Shown here: one piece after another, positions 1 through 8,723 of the stretch | Layout: every line of letters starts with the position of its first letter | Numbering within the stretch: position 1 is the stretch's first letter | DNA from: Tamilnaduibacter salinus | Lineage (GTDB): Bacteria; Pseudomonadota; Gammaproteobacteria; Pseudomonadales; Oleiphilaceae | Length of the DNA: 64,000 nucleotides | Direction: 5' to 3' | Assembly: GCF_003096655.1 (NCBI RefSeq) | Contig: NZ_QEKQ01000005.1 | Location: forward strand, 186,001 to 250,000 | Program-made: the position numbers and the translations under genes | Notes under the pieces: model-generated | Database searches by the model: none | What the model saw: the letters and a program-made list of their open reading frames with translations, nothing else | Told to the model about the DNA's origin: nothing

Positions 1-2
1 GG

Positions 3-677
3 TTCATGTTGCTGGAGTTGGGGCTCGGAGCCTACACGCTCGCGCTGCTGCACCTGATCGCGCACTCGCTTTACAAGGCCCACGCCTTTCTGAGCACGGG
101 GCGGATTGTTGTGTCGTCCCGTGTCGGAGACCTGAAGCAGCCCGTTGCCAGTCCGGGACTGCTGCCTGCCGGGGTCGTTGCCATTATCGTGCCCGTCGCC
201 GCAATGACTGCGGGCCACTTCGGATGGTTCAGCCCGGTTCCTGGGCTGGTTTTTATGATGGCGATGGCCTACGTGTTGATCTTTTCGGTTCCGGCATTGC
301 CCAGACGCTCTCGCACGACGGTCGCCGCACTCGTGGTCTTGCTGCCAATGGCTCACGGTCTTGGGCAGGCCGTTCTGTCTCCCTCGGTGCCGGTGGCCGA
401 AACTCCCTTTGGACCGTGGCATGGCGCTGTCACCGGTGTCATGGTGTTGGGGGCGGCGGTTTACTGGTTTGTCTTGACCAGCATTATTCGACGGTCGGAC
501 CTGGCCATCTGGCAGCCTCTACTGGCCCACAGTCGCAACGCGTTCTATCTGAGTGTCCCTCTTGACCGACTCATTCAGATGGTGCGCCAGTGGCTCCTCA
601 GCGGACCCCATCGCGAACCACGCAATGACGGCAGGTTTTCAGGCGTCGAGCGCAAGCCCCGGGGAGCCGAGACATGA
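3..677 (+). CDS. dabB: DabB, membrane subunit of DAB inorganic-carbon pump (5' partial)
   Basis: This is the C-terminal part of a NuoL/MrpA-like proton-channel subunit; the reading frame is open to the left edge, so the true start lies outside the window. The visible part begins in a transmembrane segment carrying an H-S-L-Y-K-A-H-A-F-L motif typical of the DabB branch, then has several hydrophobic helices and a basic, hydrophilic tail. It overlaps dabA by 4 bases (ATGA). From family knowledge, DabB couples the cation gradient to the vectorial CO2-hydrating activity of DabA at the inner membrane, accumulating bicarbonate. The adjacency to dabA is what separates it from ordinary complex I NuoL. 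Confidence 0.85.
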   Translation, partial: FMLLELGLGAYTLALLHLIAHSLYKAHAFLSTGRIVVSSRVGDLKQPVASPGLLPAGVVAIIVPVAAMTAGHFGWFSPVPGLVFMMAMAYVLIFSVPALPRRSRTTVAALVVLLPMAHGLGQAVLSPSVPVAETPFGPWHGAVTGVMVLGAAVYWFVLTSIIRRSDLAIWQPLLAHSRNAFYLSVPLDRLIQMVRQWLLSGPHREPRNDGRFSGVERKPRGAET

Positions 678-3124
678 ATACGAGCGCCACCATCACATCA
701 TCGGTTGAGCAGGGAATGCGGGCGGGCCGGAATATGGTGGCCGCGGTCGGGCATATTGCGCCGTCATGGCCGTTGGACCGCTGGGTTGCTGTGAATCCCT
801 GGTGGCCCTTGCGAGCGTCCCGTTTCCAAAATGTGGCACTTGATCTGCAAGAGCGTTGCGGGATTCGTCCGTTGATGGACACCGAATACTATCGGCGCCG
901 ATTTGAGGACGGTGCCATTTCGGAGCAATCGCTACGCCGGGCGCTGGCGGACGAGAGGGGGACCGGCGACGGCGAGCACGCCCTGAACGATCTGAAACGA
1001 GACGAGGCTGTGAATGAGCCGATCGTCCCCCTGTGGTCCCGATTGCTGGATCAGGCCTTGGCACCGGACCCGATGGCACAGGTTGTTTGCGGGATCCGGG
1101 ACCAGATCAGTCGGTTCTGTGGCGGATACTTTGACTCGCATCAGGCGCTGATACAGAGCAAACGGCCTGCCTGCATGCTGCGGGCCTGGCTTGATCAGAT
1201 GCGCCACGGCCGTGATCTCGAGCAGGTTTTACGCAGTCGCCGTGCCCGCCCCTTTCTGGAGGCCTTTCCCGATCAGCCGGATGAGTTGATCGCGCTGGGG
1301 TGCCAGTGGCTGGAGGTCCGGGTTGATCGGGCTCAAGCGATCGGTCATGCACTGCTGCTGGATATCAACGGATGGGCCTCATACTGTGCCTGGCTGGCCT
1401 GGGAGGCGCATCTTGTGGGTGAGCGTGATGACAATCTGAAAGCGCTACTGGCAATTCGTTTCGCCTGGGAAGTTCTTGTCTGGGCCAGTCGCACCCGCAC
1501 AGACTGGCATGAACCCGCCGAGAAGGCATGGAAGAGACTTGAATCGACACGCCAAGTCCGGGAAAAGCAGGCGCACCGCATCTGGCGGTGGCAGCGGGCA
1601 TTGGAGTGGTCCTACCAGAGCGATATGATCGCCCGGCTGAACGAACCCACCGAACTGCCAGCCCCCGATATTCCAGAGCTTCAGGCCGTTTTCTGCATTG
1701 ATGTGCGCTCCGAAGTGATCCGGCGGAACCTGGAAGCCCAGTCGGACGGTATCCAGACGTTGGGCTTTGCGGGGTTCTTTGGTTTGCCCATGGATTATCA
1801 GTCCCTGGATGCGTCAGCGCCGTCGCCCCAGCTACCCGGTCTGCTCTCCCCGGTATATCGGGTTCAGCAAACCTCGGGCAGTCAACGCCGTGATTGGTCG
1901 TTGCGGGCGCTCAGGCAGGGCAAACTGGAGCGCTCAAGAAGCTTTTCACACTTGAAAAGGAACACGCTGACGATGTTCCCGTTCGTGGAAGGGTTTGGGG
2001 CACTCTCGGCCTGGGGCCTGTTGCGGGATACGCTGGGAATTGGCAACCGAAGAGGTGATGAGTGCGCCACACAGCCCGGTGAATTGCGACACGCATACGG
2101 TGGCGATCCCCTTCAACCGGGTGAAAAGGTCGCGCTGGCGGCCTCTATTCTACGGGGGCTCTCACTCTGCGAACCCTGGGCGCCGTTGATATTGCTTGTC
2201 GGCCACGCCAGTCGGGTCGACAACAACCCGCATCAGGCCAGTCTCGCCTGTGGGGCCTGCGGTGGACAGAATGGGGGTGTGAATGCCGAAGTCGCCGCGT
2301 CGCTTCTGAATGACCGTGAGGTTCGTGCCGGTCTGCAGGAGCAAGGGCTCTCTCTGCCAGGGCATGTGTGGTTTGTATCGGCTGAACACAATACGGTGAC
2401 TGATGAGATTTCGCTGCTCGACGAGCAGAATGTGCCCGAGTCCCACTGGCCGCGCCTGGAATCGTTAAGGGACTGGCTGGAAAAGGCGGCAGCCGGCTGT
2501 CGACGGGAACGCTCAGCAGCGCTGGGTGTCGGGAAGCTCAGTGATGTGGCGCTGAAAAAAGCGCTCGCTCGTCGTACGGCCGACTGGTCCGAAGTGCGTC
2601 CCGAGTGGGGGCTGGCAAACAATGCGGCTCTGGTGATTGCTCCACGTCACCGAACCCGGCACCTCGATCTGGAGGGGCGGGTGTTTCTCCATGAATACCG
2701 GCCGGATCTGGACTCGGATGGCTCGGTGCTTGAGGCGCTGATGACGGCCCCGATGATTGTCGCCAACTGGATTAATCTGCAGTACTACGCGTCAGTCACT
2801 GCGCCCGAGGTCTATGGTGCCGGGAACAAGCTCCTGCATTCCGTTGTCGGCGGAAATATTGGTGTGCTTGAAGGCAATGCGGGCGACCTGCGGATTGGTT
2901 TGCCCTGGCAGTCGGTTCATGACGGCACGAAATGGGTTCACGAGCCGTTGCGGCTTTCGGTTTTCATCGATGCACCCACGGATCGGATTGATGGTGTGCT
3001 CGATCGCCATCCCGACGTCCGGGACCTTGTGAATGGCGAGTGGTTATTCCTGTTCAGCATTGAAGATGGTGGGAGGATTCGACATTACCATCAGGGCGGA
3101 TGGCGAGACGTGGTGGTTGAGTGA
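674..3124 (+). CDS. dabA: DabA (DUF2309), CO2-hydrating subunit of DAB inorganic-carbon pump
   Basis: An 816-residue protein of the DUF2309/DabA family. DabA resembles a beta-carbonic anhydrase and with DabB forms an energy-coupled bicarbonate accumulator on the cytoplasmic face of the inner membrane. The expected zinc site is visible: Cys341 and Asp343 in the F-C-I-D-V-R-S-E motif, His511 in L-V-G-H-A-S and Cys526 in L-A-C-G-A-C-G-G. The H-to-C spacing of 15 equals that in the characterised Halothiobacillus protein. Length is normal and the gene looks intact. It is translationally coupled to dabB. No carboxysome or Rubisco genes are in view, so it may supply bicarbonate for anaplerosis rather than autotrophy (inference). 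Confidence 0.92.
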   Translation: MNTSATITSSVEQGMRAGRNMVAAVGHIAPSWPLDRWVAVNPWWPLRASRFQNVALDLQERCGIRPLMDTEYYRRRFEDGAISEQSLRRALADERGTGDGEHALNDLKRDEAVNEPIVPLWSRLLDQALAPDPMAQVVCGIRDQISRFCGGYFDSHQALIQSKRPACMLRAWLDQMRHGRDLEQVLRSRRARPFLEAFPDQPDELIALGCQWLEVRVDRAQAIGHALLLDINGWASYCAWLAWEAHLVGERDDNLKALLAIRFAWEVLVWASRTRTDWHEPAEKAWKRLESTRQVREKQAHRIWRWQRALEWSYQSDMIARLNEPTELPAPDIPELQAVFCIDVRSEVIRRNLEAQSDGIQTLGFAGFFGLPMDYQSLDASAPSPQLPGLLSPVYRVQQTSGSQRRDWSLRALRQGKLERSRSFSHLKRNTLTMFPFVEGFGALSAWGLLRDTLGIGNRRGDECATQPGELRHAYGGDPLQPGEKVALAASILRGLSLCEPWAPLILLVGHASRVDNNPHQASLACGACGGQNGGVNAEVAASLLNDREVRAGLQEQGLSLPGHVWFVSAEHNTVTDEISLLDEQNVPESHWPRLESLRDWLEKAAAGCRRERSAALGVGKLSDVALKKALARRTADWSEVRPEWGLANNAALVIAPRHRTRHLDLEGRVFLHEYRPDLDSDGSVLEALMTAPMIVANWINLQYYASVTAPEVYGAGNKLLHSVVGGNIGVLEGNAGDLRIGLPWQSVHDGTKWVHEPLRLSVFIDAPTDRIDGVLDRHPDVRDLVNGEWLFLFSIEDGGRIRHYHQGGWRDVVVE

Positions 3125-3125
3125 C

Positions 3126-3163
3126 GCACACTCCGGAGACGCGGTCGCGCCTCCGGAGCGTGC
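3126..3163. terminator. Long GC-rich hairpin between convergent dabA and cysD
   Basis: A stem with CTCCGGAG in both arms, extended by CGCG inside and GCAC/GTGC outside with two mismatches. It starts directly after the dabA stop and faces the end of cysD. There is no T-run on either side, so it is at best a weak bidirectional terminator or an mRNA 3'-end stabiliser. Confidence 0.5.
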
Positions 3164-3174
3164 CAGGGACGGAA

Positions 3175-4104
3175 TTAAAAATAGCCCTCGCGTTTTTTCT
3201 TCTCCATGGACCCGGTCTGGTCCTTGTCCAGAAGGCGCCCTTCGCGTTCGCTCGTCCGGCTGGCCAGCATCTCCTGGACCACCGAGCTGACCGTATCCGC
3301 GTCACTCTCCACGGCCCCGGTCTGCGGGTAGCACCCCAGAGTTCTGAAGCGGATATTTCGTTCCCGCAGGCTGTCGCGCTCCCATGATGAGAGGTAGGGC
3401 AGCATGCGATCGTCGTCCAGTGCCAGAATCTGCCCACTGTCCTCATCAATCCAGCTTAACCGCGATCGCGCCAGATAGAGCGGTACCACCTCAATTTGCT
3501 CTCGCAGTATATAGAGCCAGATATCGAATTCTGTCCAGTTCGACAAAGGGAAGACCCGAACGGACTCGCCCGGACCAAGCGATGTATTGAACAGATTCCA
3601 CGGCTCTGGACGCTGGCGCTTCGGATCCCATTGGTGGTTCTGATTGCGAACCGAGAAGATCCGCTCTTTGGATCGTGATGCTTCTTCATCGCGGCGTGCG
3701 CCTCCGAGTGCGGCATCGAACTGGTAATGATCAAGCGCCTGTTTCAGGGCCTGGGTTTTCATCTGATCGTTATACCGCACTGAGCCCGACTCAATCGGGT
3801 GAACGCCCTCGCGCAGGGCCTGTTCGTTGATCCAGACCGCGAGTTTGAGTCCCAGACGATCGACAAGCCGGTCCCGGAACCGGCCCATCTCCGCAAACTC
3901 CCAGGTGGTATCAATGTGGAGTAATGTGAAGGGGACGGTCCCCGGCCAGAACGCCTTCCTCGCCAGATGCAACATAACGGTGGAATCCTTGCCAATTGAG
4001 TAGAACAGGCAGGGATTGTCGTAGCAGGCGGCCACCTCCCGCATAATGAAAATGGCCTCTGCCTCAAGCTGGTCGAGATGACTGAGATGGCCTGGGACGT
4101 CCAT
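3175..4104 (-). CDS. cysD: Sulfate adenylyltransferase subunit 2, CysD
   Basis: A 309-residue ATP-sulfurylase small subunit that makes adenosine-5'-phosphosulfate from ATP and sulfate. The PP-loop nucleotide motif S-I-G-K-D-S is at residues 36-41 and the family's conserved G-G-A-R-R-D-E-E and L-G-C-Y-P-x-T-G segments are present; length is usual. The enzyme normally works with the GTPase CysN, encoded immediately downstream as cysDN or cysDNC. Here no cysN follows: the gene runs straight into the convergent dabA terminator, and upstream lie repeats and pntB. The partner must be elsewhere or missing. The ORF itself shows no damage. Confidence 0.93.
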   Translation of the reverse strand: MDVPGHLSHLDQLEAEAIFIMREVAACYDNPCLFYSIGKDSTVMLHLARKAFWPGTVPFTLLHIDTTWEFAEMGRFRDRLVDRLGLKLAVWINEQALREGVHPIESGSVRYNDQMKTQALKQALDHYQFDAALGGARRDEEASRSKERIFSVRNQNHQWDPKRQRPEPWNLFNTSLGPGESVRVFPLSNWTEFDIWLYILREQIEVVPLYLARSRLSWIDEDSGQILALDDDRMLPYLSSWERDSLRERNIRFRTLGCYPQTGAVESDADTVSSVVQEMLASRTSEREGRLLDKDQTGSMEKKKREGYF

Positions 4105-4145
4105 GGAATGCCTCCTGTGGTCAAGTGTCTCGTCTGGTTCCTTCT

Positions 4146-4196
4146 CTGACTGACTGCGTGCCTCTGGCGGTTTTGGGCAGGGCGTCAGTCAGTCAG
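4146..4196. repeat. Short perfect inverted repeat (CTGACTGACTG arms)
   Basis: Two 11-base arms, CTGACTGACTG and CAGTCAGTCAG, separated by about 29 bases, between the cysD start and the MITE-like repeat. It could form a hairpin in the cysD leader or at the end of pnt transcripts. There is no T-run. Confidence 0.6.
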
Positions 4197-4210
4197 CGAA
4201 TGAACCCAGT

Positions 4211-4362
4211 AGTCTGCGCGGTAGAGGGTCGCACCGCTGCGACCGCCCCACTGCGGTCCCTTTTGAGCGCTCATTGTCGTTACATACAACCACTATGCGC
4301 CTCAAATGGCCTCGCAGTGGGACGATCTCGCCTGGCACGATTTCTACCGCGCAGACTCCTAG
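4211..4362. repeat. MITE-like repeat R1, copy 1
   Basis: A 152-base element with terminal inverted repeats (AGTCTGCGCGGTAGA at the left; TCTACCGCGCAGACT plus CCTAG at the right) and an internal inverted pair CCCACTGCG/CGCAGTGGG. A second copy, 12 bases longer because of an internal insertion, lies at 21224-21392. There is no ORF inside. The right-hand CTAG supplies the TAG stop codon of pntB, so the element abuts and partly defines the 3' end of that gene. The left end has lost the CTAGG seen in copy 2. Confidence 0.85.
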
Positions 4363-5756
4363 AGCTCCTTGATGGCCCGAGTGGTGTCCTGAACCACTGC
4401 TTTGGCGTCACCTTTCACCATCAAGCTGTTGTCACGCGTAAACAGGCCGTTCGGGATGCCCGCGAAGCCGGCTGACAGGCTCCGTTTGACCACCACTACC
4501 GTCTTGGCGCGGTGGACCTCCAGAATCGGCATGCCATAGATCGGTGAGCTGGGCTCCTCCGAGGCGGCCGGATTCACCACGTCATTGGCCCCCAGAACGA
4601 TCGCGACATCCGCCTGCGGCATTTCCGGGTTGATGGTGTCCATGTCCTTGAGCTGATCGTAGGGGATTTCCGCTTCCGCCAGCAGCACGTTCATATGGCC
4701 GGGCATGCGGCCTGCCACCGGGTGGATGGCATAATTGACGGCCGCCCCGCGGCCTTCCAGCTCGCTGGCCAGCTCTTTGACGCTGTGTTGGGCCTGTGCG
4801 ACGGCCAGACCGTAGCCCGGCACCAGCAGCACGTTCCGCGCGCCGTCCAGCATCATGGCCAGGTCATCGGCCGTGGCGTATTTGACCTTACCGGCGTAGA
4901 ACTCGTCCTCGTTCTGGGCCGGGCCGTCATCCGCCTGCCCCCCGAAGGCGCCACCGAACAGCACGTTGGGCAGGGACCGGTTCATGGCCTTGCACATGAC
5001 CGCCGTCAGAATCAGGCCAGAGGCGCCGACCAGCGAACCGGTAATGATCAGCCCCTGGTTTTCCAGAACGAAACCGGTGGCCGCCCCGGCCAGCCCGGAG
5101 TACGCGTTCAGCAGCGCGACCACAACCGGCATGTCCGCACCACCGATGGGCTGCACCAGGCCAACCCCCAATAGCAGCGCCAGTGCGACCAGCGCGCCAA
5201 GAATCAACGGACTCACCGCTCCCTGCGCGATGAACAGGACGCCGGCAACGACGACGGCTGCCAGGCTGGTGGCGGTGGCGAATTGCCACAGACGCTTCCG
5301 GCTGGAGTCGCCCAGGCGGCCCTTGAGCTTCAGGACGGCGACAATGGAGCCGGTCAACGTGACCGCACCGATCAGAATCGAGGCGAGGATCGCAATGGAC
5401 CAGCCCGCCGTCGGTGTCTCGCCTGCAGCGATGGCGTTCAACCACGTGCTGGCGGCCACGGACAGGGACGCACCGCCGCCGATGCCGTTCAGACTGGCGA
5501 CCAGCTCCGGCATGGCGGTTGTTTCGGTTGAGCGTGCGAGCCAGATGCCGATGGCGGCCCCCAGCAGCATGCCGGCAATGATGCCCGCGTAGCTGATGAC
5601 CGCATGGTGGAGCAGCGCTGCCACGACGGCGATCAGCATCCCGGTCGCCGCAATCAGATTGCCGCGAACGGCGGTGGACGGGCGGGTCATGCCTTTAATG
5701 CCAAGGATGAAGCAGACCGCGGCCGTCAGGTAGGAAATGTTGATCAGTGCAAACAT
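4359..5756 (-). CDS. pntB: NAD(P) transhydrogenase subunit beta
   Basis: A 465-residue PntB. The N-terminal half is about eight transmembrane helices of the proton channel; the C-terminal half is the NADP(H)-binding domain III, with G-Y-G-L-A-V-A-Q-A-Q and the segment N-D-V-V-N-P-A typical of the family. The complex transfers hydride from NADH to NADP+ driven by the proton gradient. It is the last gene of pntAA-pntAB-pntB on the minus strand, 3 bases after pntAB. The stop codon TAG lies within the end of repeat R1. Confidence 0.96.
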   Translation of the reverse strand: MFALINISYLTAAVCFILGIKGMTRPSTAVRGNLIAATGMLIAVVAALLHHAVISYAGIIAGMLLGAAIGIWLARSTETTAMPELVASLNGIGGGASLSVAASTWLNAIAAGETPTAGWSIAILASILIGAVTLTGSIVAVLKLKGRLGDSSRKRLWQFATATSLAAVVVAGVLFIAQGAVSPLILGALVALALLLGVGLVQPIGGADMPVVVALLNAYSGLAGAATGFVLENQGLIITGSLVGASGLILTAVMCKAMNRSLPNVLFGGAFGGQADDGPAQNEDEFYAGKVKYATADDLAMMLDGARNVLLVPGYGLAVAQAQHSVKELASELEGRGAAVNYAIHPVAGRMPGHMNVLLAEAEIPYDQLKDMDTINPEMPQADVAIVLGANDVVNPAASEEPSSPIYGMPILEVHRAKTVVVVKRSLSAGFAGIPNGLFTRDNSLMVKGDAKAVVQDTTRAIKEL

Positions 5757-5759
5757 GGT

Positions 5760-6050
5760 TCATGAATCCTTGCGCTTGAACATGTTGAGCATACGGTCCG
5801 TCACGAGAAAGCCGGCGACAATGTTGATGGTGGCCAGCGTGACCGCAATGAATCCGAGGATGCTGGCGAGCGTTGGGTCCATGCCACCGCTGCCCGCGCT
5901 GATGATCGCGCCGACGACAACGATGCCGGAAATGGCATTGGTACCGCTCATCAGCGGCGTGTGCAGTGTCGGTGGGACCTTGTTGATCAGTTCCACACCC
6001 ACGAACAGTGCCAGCACGAAAATCGTGAAGCTAAGAACGAACATTTCCAT
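5760..6050 (-). CDS. pntAB: NAD(P) transhydrogenase subunit alpha, membrane part
   Basis: A 96-residue integral membrane protein with three hydrophobic helices and the P-x-L-H-T-P-L-M-S-G-T-N-A-I-S-G signature of the alpha-2 subunit. In many Proteobacteria the alpha chain is split like this into a soluble alpha-1 and a membrane alpha-2. Its start overlaps the end of pntAA by one base and pntB follows directly, so the three are co-translated. Confidence 0.95.
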   Translation of the reverse strand: MEMFVLSFTIFVLALFVGVELINKVPPTLHTPLMSGTNAISGIVVVGAIISAGSGGMDPTLASILGFIAVTLATINIVAGFLVTDRMLNMFKRKDS

Positions 6051-7213
6051 CAGGCAGTGGCCTCCTCGGGCTGTTGAGTGGTCGTCGGTGCAATGGCCTC
6101 GCGCAACCCCGCATGGGTGATCGCTCCCTGATCGGTGATGCGCGTGGCGCAGACGATGTCGTCCTCATCGCTGGGTGCGAGTTGCCCGTCCTCGGTCATG
6201 TTCTTGATGAAGGCCACCATGTTGCGGGTCAGCAGCTGAGAGGCGTGAACCGGCACGCGAGACGGATGGTCAACGTGACCCACGAGAGTGACGCCATCCA
6301 CCTCCGTTTTCCCGTTGAGCACCGTGCCCTCCACATTGCCGCCACGCTCCGCCGCGAGGTCGACAATGACCGAGCCCCGCTTCATCCGGTGGATCATCTC
6401 CCGGGTCACCAGAGTCGGCGCCTGGCGGCCCGGAATGGCGGCGGTCGTGATCACCAGATCGGCGCGGGCGACGCAGTCGGACAACTGCTGGCGCTGGGCG
6501 TCGTAGAACGCATCGCTCTGCTCGCCGGCGTAGCCGCCGTCGCCGTTATCCGCGTCAGGCACGTCAATCTCGACGAAATCCGCGCCCAGGCTCTCCACCT
6601 GCTCGCGCACTTCCGGGCGCAGGTCATAGGCCTCGACAACGGCGCCAAGCCGCCGGGCCGTGGCGATGGCCATCAGCCCGGCAACGCCGGCGCCGATCAC
6701 GAACACGCGGGCCGGGTGGATGGTGCCGGCGGCCGTCATCAGCATCGGGAAGTAACGGGGCAGCGACATGGCGCCGCTCAGCACCGCGCGATAGCCGGTA
6801 ATGCCGCCCATTGCGCTGAGCACGTCCATGCTCTGCGCCCGCGTCGTACGGGGAACAAAATCCAGAGCGAAGGTCCGGACGCCGCGCTCCGCCAACTGCC
6901 GTACACGATCCTGGTGGAACCATGGGTCCATGATCGTGATCAGGGTCGTATCCGGCCGCATCTGCGCCGCTTCGTCCTCGCTGGGCGTGCGGACCTTGAG
7001 GACCACGCTGGCCTGGCGGTAAAGCGACGCGGCGTCATCGGCAATGATGGCGCCGTTGTTGCGGTACTCATCGTCGGCAAAATGGGCGGCAGTGCCGGCA
7101 CCACTCTCGATGATGACTTCAAAACCCGCCTCAAGCAGTTCCGGTATGCCGGAGGGAATGATCGCCACGCGATTCTCCCCGGGCGTCGTTTCTCGGGGGA
7201 TGCCAATCAGCAT
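6050..7213 (-). CDS. pntAA: NAD(P) transhydrogenase subunit alpha, soluble NAD-binding part
   Basis: A 387-residue domain I protein related to alanine dehydrogenase. It begins M-L-I-G-I-P-R-E, has the Rossmann motif V-I-G-A-G-V-A-G-L near residue 170, and R-Q-A-P-T-L-V near residue 264. It binds NAD(H) and donates hydride to domain III of PntB. The C-terminal membrane helices are supplied by the separate pntAB gene. The first 83 bases lie inside the 3' end of mqo in a different frame, so translation is probably coupled to mqo. Confidence 0.95.
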   Translation of the reverse strand: MLIGIPRETTPGENRVAIIPSGIPELLEAGFEVIIESGAGTAAHFADDEYRNNGAIIADDAASLYRQASVVLKVRTPSEDEAAQMRPDTTLITIMDPWFHQDRVRQLAERGVRTFALDFVPRTTRAQSMDVLSAMGGITGYRAVLSGAMSLPRYFPMLMTAAGTIHPARVFVIGAGVAGLMAIATARRLGAVVEAYDLRPEVREQVESLGADFVEIDVPDADNGDGGYAGEQSDAFYDAQRQQLSDCVARADLVITTAAIPGRQAPTLVTREMIHRMKRGSVIVDLAAERGGNVEGTVLNGKTEVDGVTLVGHVDHPSRVPVHASQLLTRNMVAFIKNMTEDGQLAPSDEDDIVCATRITDQGAITHAGLREAIAPTTTQQPEEATA

Positions 7214-8723
7214 GGTTGAGACTCCTCTTGTGGATCGATTGAAGATCGGCCAGGCCCAGTGTGCCCAGCGTAAACTGACGAACCTCGCGCAAAAGACCGG
7301 CGTCCCCGATCAGCGACTGCCCATAGGAAGGGATCAGTGATTGCAGTCGCTCTCTGGCCTCGCCCTGAGTGAGTTCCGGCAAGCACCGCTCGATGACATC
7401 GAGCATGGCCGACACACTGGTGGAGGCGCCGGGGGAAGCGCCCAGCAAAGCGGCCAGGGAACGGTCGCGGGTGTTGAGTACTTCTGTCCCGAATTCGAGC
7501 TTGCCCCGGCCATTGGCATCGGGCTTGATGATCTGAACCCGCTGACCGGCGTAGCGCAGTTGCCACTGATCCGGGTCGTACTCGGGCAGGAAGCGTTCAA
7601 GCTGAGCGAGTCGATCCTCACGGGAGCTGAGCGCTTCCTTGATCAGGTAACGGGTCAGCGGCCACTGAGTGCCTGCGACTTCCATCATCGGTTTCAGGTT
7701 GTGGGAGCGGACGGACTGCATCAGATCCAGCCGGCTGCCCTGTTTCAGAAAGCGGGTGGTGAAGCCGGCGAATGGGCCGAACAGCAGGGCGGGGCGTCCG
7801 TCGATCACCCGCGTATCAAGGTGTGGAACCGACATTGGCGGCGCACCGACCGGGGCCTTGCCGTAGACCTTGGCGCCGTGCTCCCGGGCGATGGCCTCAT
7901 TCTCACAGGCCAGCCAGATGCCAGAAACCGGGAATCCGCCGTAGCCTTTCGCTTCCGCAACGCCTGCCTTCTGCAACAGGGGCAGGGCGGCGCCGCCGGC
8001 ACCGACGAAGACAAAGCCGGCATCGACAACGGTCGTCTGGCTGGTGGCTTCGCACCGAAGAGTGACCTGCCAGCGCTTGCCGCGCTTGTGGAGATCGATC
8101 ACGCGGGTGCCGAGGCGTACGTCCACGCCCGAGTGTGTTTCCAGGTGCTGCCCGAGCGTCCGGGTCAGAGCGCCGAAGTCGACGTCGCTGCCGTGTCCCA
8201 CCCGTGTGGCGGCGACCGGCTCACCATCGGAACGGTTTTGGCCCATCATCAGGGGGAGCCATTCGGCCAGTCGCCCGGGATCGTCGCTGAAGCGCATGGC
8301 ATCAAACAGGGGGTGGGCTGACAGCGTCTCATGCCGCGCTTTGAGGTAATCCACTGCGTCCTGGCCGCGAACCCAGCTGAGATGTGGCACCCGGTTGATA
8401 AAGGTTGCCGGGTCCGGCAACACTCCCTGGCGAACCAGTGAGCTCCAGTACTGAAGGGAAATTTCGAATCGTGCATTGATATCGAGTGCCCGCTCGATGG
8501 CGATGCGACCGTCCCGTTGCTTTGGCGTGTAGTTCAGCTCACAGTATCCGGCGTGACCGGTGCCCGCGTTATTCCAGGCATCCGAGCTTTCACCGGCCAG
8601 ACTCTGCGACTGCTCGACCAGCATGATGTGCCGTGTAGAGTCCAGTTGCGACACCAGACTGGCCAGAGTCGTGCTCATTACACCGCCGCCAATCAGCAGG
8701 ATGTCGGTGGTCTGGCTTGTCAT
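7131..8723 (-). CDS. mqo: Malate:quinone oxidoreductase
   Basis: A 530-residue FAD enzyme oxidising malate to oxaloacetate and passing electrons to the quinone pool at the membrane. The N-terminal dinucleotide fold I-L-L-I-G-G-G-V-M-S-T-T-L and the family segments N-N-A-G-T-G-H-A-G-Y-C-E-L-N and F-G-P-F-A-G-F-T-T-R-F-L-K are clear. The last 28 or so residues are read through the first 83 bases of pntAA and look like a non-family tail; family members usually end soon after the T-L-G-T-L-G-L segment. An mqo-pnt operon would link malate oxidation to NADPH supply (inference). Confidence 0.95.
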   Translation of the reverse strand: MTSQTTDILLIGGGVMSTTLASLVSQLDSTRHIMLVEQSQSLAGESSDAWNNAGTGHAGYCELNYTPKQRDGRIAIERALDINARFEISLQYWSSLVRQGVLPDPATFINRVPHLSWVRGQDAVDYLKARHETLSAHPLFDAMRFSDDPGRLAEWLPLMMGQNRSDGEPVAATRVGHGSDVDFGALTRTLGQHLETHSGVDVRLGTRVIDLHKRGKRWQVTLRCEATSQTTVVDAGFVFVGAGGAALPLLQKAGVAEAKGYGGFPVSGIWLACENEAIAREHGAKVYGKAPVGAPPMSVPHLDTRVIDGRPALLFGPFAGFTTRFLKQGSRLDLMQSVRSHNLKPMMEVAGTQWPLTRYLIKEALSSREDRLAQLERFLPEYDPDQWQLRYAGQRVQIIKPDANGRGKLEFGTEVLNTRDRSLAALLGASPGASTSVSAMLDVIERCLPELTQGEARERLQSLIPSYGQSLIGDAGLLREVRQFTLGTLGLADLQSIHKRSLNHADWHPPRNDARGESRGDHSLRHTGTA

